Assembly: GCA_020440745.1 (NCBI GenBank)
Contig: JAGRNM010000088.1
Coordinates: 1 to 6,070, forward strand
Origin: Deltaproteobacteria bacterium
GTDB lineage: Bacteria > UBA10199 > DSSB01
DNA: 6,070 bases
Direction: 5' to 3'
Positions within the stretch are counted from its first letter, which is position 1; each line of letters begins with the position of its first letter. This document shows positions 1-5,793 of this stretch, piece after piece. Under the pieces are notes generated by a model. The model ran no database searches, was not told the origin of the DNA, and was given only the letters and a program-made list of their open reading frames with translations. The position numbers were made by a program, and so were the translations under genes.

Positions 1-1319
1 TTGGTCGTGATGGTATTGCAAAAAAGAGCCTAGAAGAAAAAGGCGAAAGTCTTGAACCCCTTTTTGAAACCATGATTCAAGAAATACCCCCGCCCTCTTT
101 TGATGCTTCCAAACCCTTCCAAATGCTAGTCTGTAATCTAGGCTACTCCGACTACACAGGACGTCTGGCTATTGGCAGAGTATTTCACGGAGCCGTCAAA
201 AAAAGAGACGAACTAGTCTGCCTACAAAAAGATAAACGAGCTATTCCCCTTAAAGTAACTAAGCTACAAACCTATCAAGGCTTGTCTCTAGTAGAGGCTG
301 ACTCTGTTCAGGCCGGTGATATTGTTGTCCTTTCAGGGGTAGAGGAAGTCCAAATCGGCGACACCATCAGCCTTAAAGACAATCCTGAGAGTCTAGAACG
401 GATCACCGTGGATCCACCCACAGTTAGCATGCGCTTTTTACCCAACACCTCACCTTTTGCAGGCAGGGAAGGCGACTTTGTCCAGTCAGCCCGTATTTAT
501 GAACGACTCAAAAAAGAAACCCTATTTAACGTGGCCATCCAAGTAGAAAAAGACGAAGAACAAGAAGGCTTCTTAGTCAAAGGCAGGGGTGAGCTTCAAC
601 TAGCTATCTTAATCGAAAACATGCGCCGCGAGGGCTTTGAACTAGCCGTTGGCAGACCCGAAGTTATTTTTAGAGAAGAAAACGGACAAAAACTAGAACC
701 CATAGAACACGTTGTCATCGAGTGTGAAGACATCTACACAGGGACAATTACAGAAAAACTCAGTATACGCAAAGGGATCTTAAAAAACATGCACCCTTTT
801 GGCAGCAGCCGAGTCCGTTTAGAATTTTCTATTCCTTCCCGTGGGCTCATTGGCTATCGCAGCACTTTTTTGACCGACACCAAAGGCACGGGCATTATGA
901 ATTCTTATCTAGAAGGCTATGAAAGTTTTAAAGGATCTATTCAATCCCGCATCACAGGCTCTTTAATCTCCGACCGACAAGGAGAGGCTGTCGCCTATGG
1001 GCTCTTTAATCTAGAAGATCGCGGTCGTTTTTTTATTAAACCTGGAGATAAGGTCTACGAAGGCATGGTCATTGGCGAACATAGTCGAGACAACGATCTC
1101 CTAGTTAATCCTTGCCGCACTAAAAAACTCACCAATATGCGAGCAGCCGGTAAAGACGAAAACGTCATCCTAACCCCCGTGATTCCACCTACTTTAGAAC
1201 AAGCCATGGAGTTTATTAAAGAGGATGAACTTATCGAAGTAACGCCCAAAAACATTCGGCTACGCAAGGTTCTCTTAGACCCCCATCAACGCAAAGCCAT
1301 GGAAAAAAAGAAGGCTTAA
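1..1319 (+). CDS. typA: Ribosome-binding translational GTPase TypA/BipA, C-terminal part (5' end outside window)
   Basis: TypA/BipA is an EF-G-like GTPase that binds the ribosome and supports 50S assembly and growth under stress, including cold. The reading frame is open from base 3, so the ATG at 72 is internal: the residues before it (GRDGIAKKSLEEKGESLEPL) already match the family linker after the G domain. About 439 residues are visible. By comparison with E. coli TypA, roughly 165 residues carrying the GTP-binding motifs are missing. Visible in order (numbered from base 3) are the beta-barrel domain II (about 35-115), an EF-G III-like domain with NTSPFAGREG and GRGELQLAILIENMRREGFE, an EF-G V-like domain containing IPSRGLIGYRS, and the BipA-specific C-terminal domain with VYEGMVIGEHSRDNDL and KKLTNMRAAGKDE. 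The C-terminus is lysine-rich, as is common in the family. Its stop codon overlaps that of the convergent lipoprotein gene. Identification is firm. Confidence 0.97.
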   Translation, partial: GRDGIAKKSLEEKGESLEPLFETMIQEIPPPSFDASKPFQMLVCNLGYSDYTGRLAIGRVFHGAVKKRDELVCLQKDKRAIPLKVTKLQTYQGLSLVEADSVQAGDIVVLSGVEEVQIGDTISLKDNPESLERITVDPPTVSMRFLPNTSPFAGREGDFVQSARIYERLKKETLFNVAIQVEKDEEQEGFLVKGRGELQLAILIENMRREGFELAVGRPEVIFREENGQKLEPIEHVVIECEDIYTGTITEKLSIRKGILKNMHPFGSSRVRLEFSIPSRGLIGYRSTFLTDTKGTGIMNSYLEGYESFKGSIQSRITGSLISDRQGEAVAYGLFNLEDRGRFFIKPGDKVYEGMVIGEHSRDNDLLVNPCRTKKLTNMRAAGKDENVILTPVIPPTLEQAMEFIKEDELIEVTPKNIRLRKVLLDPHQRKAMEKKKA

Positions 1320-3073
1320 ATTGGCGGTATACCGGTAATCAGTATATTATCAATACACACACTATAGTCACCCCCACCACTATAATTATAAACATCAAGA
1401 GCAAATCCGCCTGTGGTATTCTGCAGACTTGCAGGAAGAGTATCATTAAGAGGACTCGTCACTACCTGCCAATCATTAGGCTCAAGCTCCCCTACTTGCC
1501 ATACTTTAAGTCTTTGGATAGTTTCTGTTACGCTTACTTGCTCAACCTGATAGCGTACTGCAAAACTAGGTGTGGGAGTAAAACTTGCCGGCGTCACAGG
1601 CACACCCAAGATAGTACCCAAATTTCCACATTCATAACGAGTATTACTCCCCCCTGTATTATACCAAAGACCAGCACAGTCTTGATAACCACCTTCAATA
1701 AAAATAGAATAACTCTCTTGAGGGGGAGTAGTCAGGTTTAAATAACCTTCGTTAAGACGACTCAAAAAACCAAAACCTTGATGATGAAAATCCTCATAAG
1801 TCATTTCAAAACTTGCCTCAAAATCCTGAGCTTGCACCGTATCGTCAAGTCGCATACGCGCTAAGGCCGTGGATAAAGGACCCGCAACATAAACGGGTGC
1901 ACTTAAACAAGCCTGACCATTTTGAATACTAGCTTCCAACACAGGAGATTCTGTTTCTTCCATCCAAGGACTAGGCCAAGGAGACCCGTCCGCAAGATCT
2001 TCAAAATCCTGATCTAGATAAACAGGAACAGCAACGAAGGTAATACTAAAAATATTTGAAGCTGTATTAAGATTACCCGCCGAGTCACTCACCTGTCCCG
2101 AAGGCAAAGATACTTCTACAGAACCCTCTTCTAAAGGACTCACCTCCAGAGAGTAATTGAAGGAATCAATAGTCACAAGATTACCAAGACTAGCATTATT
2201 AGCACTTAAACTATCTAGGCTTAAACCCGTAATCGCTTCGGAAAAATTAAGATAAACCACAAAAGGATTATTAGAACTAGGATTAGCTTCTAAACTAGAA
2301 AGTAAAACTGTTGGAGCTGTACCATCGTAGACAATACTAAAATGCTGAGACACTCTATTATCATTGCCTGCCAAATCCTGCAAAACAAGAGGAGGCAAAG
2401 TCACTTCTACCTCTCCATCACTAAGGGGGCTTAAAGTTAATTGATAATGCTGACTATCCAAAGCTTCAAGCTGAGTAGCTAAGGCGTTTTCTAAGACAAC
2501 ATCAGAAAGGCTTAGTCCTTGAATAGCCTCCGACGCACTAAGCTCCACTACTATAGAAGACGAAGCACTGGGACTAGTCTCAGCACTACTTAAAACCAAG
2601 TCCGGAGGACTAAAATCATAGACCATGACCAACTCAGCAGAAGCTTGATTAGCTTGTCCTATAGCATCAAAAGCCACTCCCTCAGGCACTGAGATAGTCA
2701 CCTCTCCTTCACTCACAGGAGCAATCCCAACTTGAAAACGTCCCCTCCCTAAATCAGCAAAGGAAAACACCTCTCCACGATTAATCATTATATCGGAAGC
2801 TTCAAAGCCACTTACTTCTTCTCCAAAATCAATTAATATCTGGATCACACTAACATTAGTCGGCGAGCTAATACTGGTAATCAAATAAACTTGGGGTGGT
2901 TCATCCGGCAAAGAAACCCCACCTGAGGTCTCAGGACTCTCAGAGTTGGGCAATGAATCCCCCTCATGACTCTCTAAGACAAGACCTGATTCAGAGTGAC
3001 AGGCATTCAAGACAAAACCCAAAAATAAAAGCATGAACAAAACGTAAAATTTTTTTAATTTTTTCTTCATCAT
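1316..3073 (-). CDS. Secreted lipoprotein with three 97-residue Ig-like repeats and a Cys-containing beta-rich C-terminal domain
   Basis: This is a 585-residue predicted lipoprotein. Residues 1-24 form a lipoprotein signal peptide with a lysine-rich start, a hydrophobic core and lipobox LNAC (Cys25 would be lipidated). His26 rather than Asp follows the Cys, which suggests outer-membrane delivery. A Ser/Glu/Pro-rich linker (26-58) leads into three tandem repeats of 97 residues each (about 59-155, 156-252, 253-349). Shared marks are FSEAITGLSL-type, SPLxxGxVEVxLP and DxAGNxNxAS segments, typical of bacterial Ig-like domains (Big_12-like). The remainder (350-585) begins DQDFEDLADGSPWPSPW and ends with CIDNILITG, resembling concanavalin/LamG-type beta-sandwich modules; it has Cys389, 466, 482 and 573. 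I see no catalytic motif, so adhesion or surface binding is inference. The first of two adjacent ATGs is chosen because AAGG lies 8 nt upstream. It is separated from the membrane-protein gene by 145 bp and probably has its own promoter. Confidence 0.88.
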   Translation of the reverse strand: MMKKKLKKFYVLFMLLFLGFVLNACHSESGLVLESHEGDSLPNSESPETSGGVSLPDEPPQVYLITSISSPTNVSVIQILIDFGEEVSGFEASDIMINRGEVFSFADLGRGRFQVGIAPVSEGEVTISVPEGVAFDAIGQANQASAELVMVYDFSPPDLVLSSAETSPSASSSIVVELSASEAIQGLSLSDVVLENALATQLEALDSQHYQLTLSPLSDGEVEVTLPPLVLQDLAGNDNRVSQHFSIVYDGTAPTVLLSSLEANPSSNNPFVVYLNFSEAITGLSLDSLSANNASLGNLVTIDSFNYSLEVSPLEEGSVEVSLPSGQVSDSAGNLNTASNIFSITFVAVPVYLDQDFEDLADGSPWPSPWMEETESPVLEASIQNGQACLSAPVYVAGPLSTALARMRLDDTVQAQDFEASFEMTYEDFHHQGFGFLSRLNEGYLNLTTPPQESYSIFIEGGYQDCAGLWYNTGGSNTRYECGNLGTILGVPVTPASFTPTPSFAVRYQVEQVSVTETIQRLKVWQVGELEPNDWQVVTSPLNDTLPASLQNTTGGFALDVYNYSGGGDYSVCIDNILITGIPPI

Positions 3074-3083
3074 CTGATTTACC

Positions 3084-3108
3084 TTTTAAGTCTCCAAAGA
3101 CTTTAAAA
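3084..3108 (-). promoter_or_regulatory. Leader hairpin overlapping the lipoprotein ribosome-binding site
   Basis: On the - strand, TTTTAAAGTCT (3108-3098) can pair with AGACTTAAAA (3093-3084), leaving a TTGG loop and one bulged A. The Shine-Dalgarno sequence AAGG (3085-3082) begins inside the 3' arm and sits 8 nt before the ATG at 3073. The stem is followed by AAAAGG and not a T-run, so it does not look like an intrinsic terminator. A role in limiting ribosome access is inferred; the stem is A/T-rich and would be only moderately stable. Confidence 0.4.
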
Positions 3109-3218
3109 AACAAGCCTGTCTAGCCTAAGCTTAAAACAAAGACAAGACACTAATCTTTAATTAGACACATCCCATTTGCTTTTTACTTTTAAGGAAATTA
3201 AGACTTAAATTTACTCGT

Positions 3219-3878
3219 CTAAAGATGACCTTTTGGCAAGCTCCCCTGATCCTCTTGCAACTCTAAAATTTTTCGAACAGGACCAAGAAGTTCTCCTAAT
3301 TGCTGCTGATTTTTTCTTCTAGTATAAAGAACAGCAAAAATTGCAGCTATACTTCCTCCCACAAAATTAAAAATCAAATCCCACATGGTATTTTCTAAAC
3401 TATACTGAGTATTGCGTCCAAATACCTGATCAATGACAAACTCACCAATCTCCCAAAAAGCACCCACAGCCATAGAAAAAATCACGGTAAAATAAGCCAT
3501 CAAAGGCAGACTCAATTTAATTTTTTTACTCCAATGCAAAGTAAAGACTGTTAAGAAAGCTAATAAGGCAATAATAGCCGTACCATAAAAATGCATAATC
3601 TTATCAAAATACCACTTATCATCGTAAAAACGAAAAATCTCCCCTAAGATGATATGGACAAACAAAGCTAAACTCACTAGCAACTCCAAATCAAAAGGCA
3701 AACTAGCATGACGGCTCCGCCTCCAATAAGCGGGCAATAGAGAAATCACCAAGGCAGTGATGGCCCCAAAAATAAATAAATAATCACTGACATAAACAGA
3801 ATAAGGAATAGCCAAAAATAACCCCACCCGTAAAAGCCAAGGCAAATAAATTTTAATTTTTAACCAAAGTTTTAACAC
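3219..3878 (-). CDS. Six-helix inner-membrane protein, DUF2238/YjdF-like
   Basis: This is a 219-residue integral membrane protein with about six hydrophobic helices (roughly 10-30, 31-50, 62-81, 95-115, 124-147, 164-185) and a charged cytoplasmic-type tail. Acidic and histidine residues recur at the helix ends: D92 and H96 in FDKIMHFYGT, E143, E146 and D150 in GAFWEIGEFVID, and D167 in NTMWDLIFNFVGG. These DKxxHF, WExxEF and WDxxxxxxG patterns match the DUF2238 (YjdF) family, which has no established function. The start is GTG at 3878, with no good Shine-Dalgarno sequence in front of it; the next in-frame candidate (a TTG ten codons later) is no better. The gene lies 72 bp after the Fnr-like gene on the same strand, so co-transcription is possible. 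Family assignment is from pattern memory and moderately sure; membrane location is firm. Confidence 0.8.
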   Translation of the reverse strand: MLKLWLKIKIYLPWLLRVGLFLAIPYSVYVSDYLFIFGAITALVISLLPAYWRRSRHASLPFDLELLVSLALFVHIILGEIFRFYDDKWYFDKIMHFYGTAIIALLAFLTVFTLHWSKKIKLSLPLMAYFTVIFSMAVGAFWEIGEFVIDQVFGRNTQYSLENTMWDLIFNFVGGSIAAIFAVLYTRRKNQQQLGELLGPVRKILELQEDQGSLPKGHL

Positions 3879-3950
3879 GGATTAATCAATAAACTCTTTT
3901 AAATTAAATTTACTATAAGCTTTTTTATAAAAAGAACTAAAAGCAAAAGC

Positions 3951-4655
3951 CTAATCCATAACAGCGGCAAGCTCTTTAGCTTTTAAAACCGATATTTTTT
4001 TACCCCTAAGATCAATCCAACCTTTTTCTTTAAACTCAGAAAGCAAACGAACTACCGTCTCAGGAGTCATACCAACCATATTGGCCAAATCCTCTCGAGA
4101 AAGCCCCAGTTGAATATCCACACCCTGACCATTGGCTTTTCCATAATAATCTTTTAAATTGATTAAGAGCTTAGCCAAACGCTCCTTAGCCTTATGTTGG
4201 GATAAACTAGAGGCCAACTCTTCCGCCACCCTCAACTCTTGAGATAACTTCTTAATCAGCTTGGTCGCCAAATCAGGATTTTCAGCCACCAAGTCTAAAA
4301 AAACCTGTCGATCAATAAAACAAATCTCTCCTTCTTCCAAAACCTCAGCCGTAGCATGGTAGAGCTCCTCAGAAAAAAGAGAGCGATAACCCAAAATACC
4401 ACCCGATCCTGCTAAACGTAAAATCTGAGGGCGACCTTCGACACTATTTTTATAAAGCTTTACCTTGCCGGAAAAAATACAATAAATCCCGTAAGGTTGA
4501 TTACCCTCATAAAAAAGCACCTGACCTTTTTTATAATGATTAGCCCTTTTCTTTTGATTAAGCCTTTGAGTAGACAAAGCACTTAAGTCACAAAAAATCC
4601 CCGACTCACGACTAGCACACTGCAAACAATCTAAAGTTTTTAAAGAAGACTTCAT
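3951..4655 (-). CDS. Crp/Fnr-family transcription regulator with probable Fe-S-binding cysteines
   Basis: This 234-residue regulator has the standard Crp/Fnr layout. The N-terminal extension carries C10, C13 and C22 (DCLQCASRESGIFCDL). A cyclic-nucleotide-binding-type beta-roll follows (about 35-125, with KKGQVLFYEGNQPYGIYCIF and SGKVKLY). Next come a long dimerisation helix (about 128-160) and a C-terminal winged helix-turn-helix (GLSREDLANMVGMTPETVVR, wing GKKISVL). C112 in EICFIDRQVF aligns with Cys122 of E. coli FNR, so four cysteines are available for an oxygen-sensitive [4Fe-4S] cluster, although the spacing C-x2-C-x8-C differs from FNR (C-x2-C-x5-C). The roll lacks an obvious cAMP-binding RxS phosphate cassette. 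The ATG is preceded by GAGGGAT about 6 nt away. Position right after a cytochrome oxidase operon supports a respiratory or oxygen-response role; the actual ligand and targets are inference. Confidence 0.93.
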   Translation of the reverse strand: MKSSLKTLDCLQCASRESGIFCDLSALSTQRLNQKKRANHYKKGQVLFYEGNQPYGIYCIFSGKVKLYKNSVEGRPQILRLAGSGGILGYRSLFSEELYHATAEVLEEGEICFIDRQVFLDLVAENPDLATKLIKKLSQELRVAEELASSLSQHKAKERLAKLLINLKDYYGKANGQGVDIQLGLSREDLANMVGMTPETVVRLLSEFKEKGWIDLRGKKISVLKAKELAAVMD

Positions 4656-4690
4656 TTTTATCCCTCAAAACTAAATTTGTTTTTTTGAAA

Positions 4691-4719
4691 AGAATAAAAT
4701 AAAGCCAAGCCCTTTCCAA
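4691..4719 (-). promoter_or_regulatory. Possible sigma70-type promoter for the Fnr-like gene
   Basis: On the - strand, TTGGAA (4719-4714) and TATTCT (4696-4691) are 17 bp apart, each matching four of six bases of the -35 and -10 consensus. This lies about 35-65 bp before the regulator's ATG, in the only sizeable gap after the oxidase operon. In AT-rich DNA such matches arise often by chance, so this is a weak call. Confidence 0.3.
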
Positions 4720-4730
4720 ACCGAGCCCTT
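4705..4730 (-). repeat. 10-bp direct repeat AAGGGCTYGG upstream of the Fnr-like gene
   Basis: AAGGGCTCGG (4730-4721) and AAGGGCTTGG (4714-4705) are identical at nine of ten positions and start 16 bp apart. They are the only G/C-rich segments in an otherwise A/T-rich gap, and the second copy overlaps the proposed -35 region. This could be a regulator-binding site; nothing else supports a function. Confidence 0.45.
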
Positions 4731-4771
4731 AGACCCAAAACTTTAGAAAATAAATTAATAATTTCGGATAC

Positions 4772-4984
4772 TTAAGAAGAGAATTTATTTTTTTGAAAAC
4801 GATAAAGATAATAGACTAAGCCACCCAACAAGACAAAGGGTAACAAGGTCAAGGCAAGCGTTGTTCCATAATAAGCCCAAAGGCTTTCCTCCTTAGCCGA
4901 ATAACAAGTAGAACAAGCCCAAGAAAGCTTTGGCAAGAGCGTCAAGCACAACAAAGAAAGACTATAAAAGATAAAGTAAAACAT
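4772..4984 (-). CDS. Small membrane-anchored protein with periplasmic CxxC motif, in the cytochrome oxidase operon
   Basis: This is a 70-residue protein that I do not recognise by name. A hydrophobic N-terminus (1-20) ends in LSWAC, fitting signal peptidase I cleavage after A23 (S-W-A) better than a lipobox. The mature protein would then begin with CSTC (C24, C27). A short linker (28-38) leads to a C-terminal transmembrane helix (about 40-61) and a basic tail (R62, K65, K67). By the positive-inside rule the tail is cytoplasmic and the CxxC periplasmic. The signal region unusually lacks a basic residue at its start. The ATG lies within the preceding subunit III-like gene (23-bp overlap) and has GGTGA 4 nt upstream, so translation is probably coupled. 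Small Cys-motif proteins occur near oxidase genes in other bacteria, to my recollection. A role in CuA or haem-site maturation is a guess from place and motif. Confidence 0.8.
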   Translation of the reverse strand: MFYFIFYSLSLLCLTLLPKLSWACSTCYSAKEESLWAYYGTTLALTLLPFVLLGGLVYYLYRFQKNKFSS

Positions 4985-5516
4985 AAATCACCGGCCAAAG
5001 AAAAACTACAAAGAGCCAATAAATCTTACCTAAAGAAAAACCTCCATAAGCCTCTGCACTATAAGCGCCTTGAGCACTCTTAGACAAAAGGACGCTTAAG
5101 ACTAAAAGCCCAAAGATAACATGCAAAGCATGGCTACCCACTACAAAATAAAAAATACCCCCATAAACATTATCATAAAGCCCCATGCCATAGCGAAGCA
5201 ACTGCCACCACTCATAACCTTGAACCAACAAAAAAATACCCCCAGCGCCAATTGCAGCTAACAAATAATAAAAGTACTTTTGCTTATTTTGAGAAAGTAA
5301 TTTTTCTGACTTCCAAATCAAATAAGCACTAAAAAGAAGCACTAAAGTATTAATGGCTGTGACTTCTACCGGATAACGGGGCTGCCCTAAGGGGGGCCAA
5401 ATAGGCACCTGACTTCTTAAGACCCAATAGGCGCTTAAGAGTCCGGCAAAAAACATAAGCTCTGTCATTAAAAAGACTAACAAGCCTAAAGTTGATCTAG
5501 CTTGGGATTTTTCCAT
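4962..5516 (-). CDS. Second haem-copper oxidase subunit III-like protein, short and divergent
   Basis: This 184-residue membrane protein is related to cytochrome c oxidase subunit III. It has five predicted helices (about 11-33, 53-69, 82-104, 117-142, 163-183), as in short bacterial subunit III proteins. Family marks are E19 in MTELMFFAGLLSAYWVLRS, the INT element at 55-57, QGYEWWQ at 99-105, and GGIFYFVVGSHALHVIFG at 119-136. The last helix reads YWLFVVFLWPVIYVLLYL where the neighbouring canonical subunit III has YWHFVDVVW, so the conserved His and Asp are lost. The start ATG lies 20 bp inside the end of the subunit IV gene and has only a weak ribosome-binding site (GGTATGGA), consistent with coupled translation; the N-terminus from this start aligns well with the family. 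It is probably an accessory subunit of the same oxidase. It could instead serve a different membrane complex, which is less likely given the operon. Confidence 0.9.
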   Translation of the reverse strand: MEKSQARSTLGLLVFLMTELMFFAGLLSAYWVLRSQVPIWPPLGQPRYPVEVTAINTLVLLFSAYLIWKSEKLLSQNKQKYFYYLLAAIGAGGIFLLVQGYEWWQLLRYGMGLYDNVYGGIFYFVVGSHALHVIFGLLVLSVLLSKSAQGAYSAEAYGGFSLGKIYWLFVVFLWPVIYVLLYLL

Positions 5517-5778
5517 AAATCCATACCATATCAGGAATTAATCCAATAAAAAGAACGATCATAAAAAACACGCCCACAATCAATATGGCACTAATATAGG
5601 AAGGTTCCTGCTTAAGCCCCATATAATACAACAGGACCAAAAATGCCTTAATAGTAGCTAAGAGAAAAATAAAATGGGGAGCTGCAGAACCCAAAAAAAG
5701 ACTTAATAGAAAAAGACCTAATAAGGCCACCCAAAGGATGACATAAAAAGAAGTCTTATAATGAGATGAAGTACTCAA
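5497..5778 (-). CDS. ctaF: Cytochrome c oxidase subunit IV (prokaryotic COX4/CtaF type)
   Basis: This is a 93-residue, three-helix protein (about 11-29, 36-54, 61-81) of the prokaryotic subunit IV family, which includes CtaF, CyoD and QoxD. These small subunits are thought to support assembly or stability of the haem-copper core and carry no redox centre. The diagnostic stretch is IKAFLVLLYYMGLKQE (43-58), the counterpart of the usual KAxLVxxFFMHLK; the His of MHLK is Gly here. The start is TTG at 5778, as no in-frame ATG precedes the first helix. It is well supported by a strong Shine-Dalgarno sequence. The gene begins 15 bp after the ctaE stop and its end overlaps the following subunit III-like gene by 20 bp, so it belongs to the same transcript. 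The symbol ctaF is chosen over cyoD or qoxD because the neighbouring subunit III looks CtaE-like; without subunit II this is not certain. Confidence 0.88.
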   Translation of the reverse strand: MSTSSHYKTSFYVILWVALLGLFLLSLFLGSAAPHFIFLLATIKAFLVLLYYMGLKQEPSYISAILIVGVFFMIVLFIGLIPDMVWIYGKIPS

Positions 5779-5784
5779 AACAAT

Positions 5785-5793
5785 CTCCTCCTT
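5785..5793 (-). promoter_or_regulatory. Strong ribosome-binding site fixing the TTG start of subunit IV
   Basis: The - strand reads AAGGAGGAG immediately after the ctaE stop codon. The AGGAGG core is 8 nt and the end of the motif 6 nt from the TTG at 5778. It is the strongest Shine-Dalgarno match seen in the window and justifies a non-ATG start. Confidence 0.8.

Noticed and set aside
1055..1267. 70-codon open frame on the - strand inside typA
   Set aside because: It lies fully within the well-conserved C-terminal domain of typA, has a low-complexity Ser/Arg-rich product and resembles no family; it is a shadow frame.
1325..1334. Palindrome CGGTATACCG as a typA terminator
   Set aside because: As RNA it gives only a three-base-pair stem with a TATA loop, and no T-run follows. 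It also encodes the last residues of the lipoprotein.
1496..1741. 81-codon open frame on the + strand inside the lipoprotein gene
   Set aside because: It is antisense to the Cys-containing C-terminal domain, with a Thr/Ser/Ile-rich product and no recognisable features; it is a shadow frame.
3146..3168. GACAC direct repeats flanking TAATCTTTAATTA between the membrane protein and lipoprotein genes
   Set aside because: Five-base repeats in a short AT-rich gap are unremarkable; there is no transposon end or target-site duplication context.
3885..3895. TTGATTAATC-like sequence (- strand, close before the GTG of the membrane protein) as an Fnr box
   Set aside because: A half-site TTGAT is present, but the second half (ATCAA after four bases) is absent. 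In DNA this AT-rich a single half-site is expected by chance.
3917..3935. A/T inverted repeat (CTTTTT-TAT-AAAAAG on the + strand) after the Fnr-like gene as a terminator
   Set aside because: The stem is almost all A/T with one G-C pair and no following T-run on the - strand transcript; it would be unstable.
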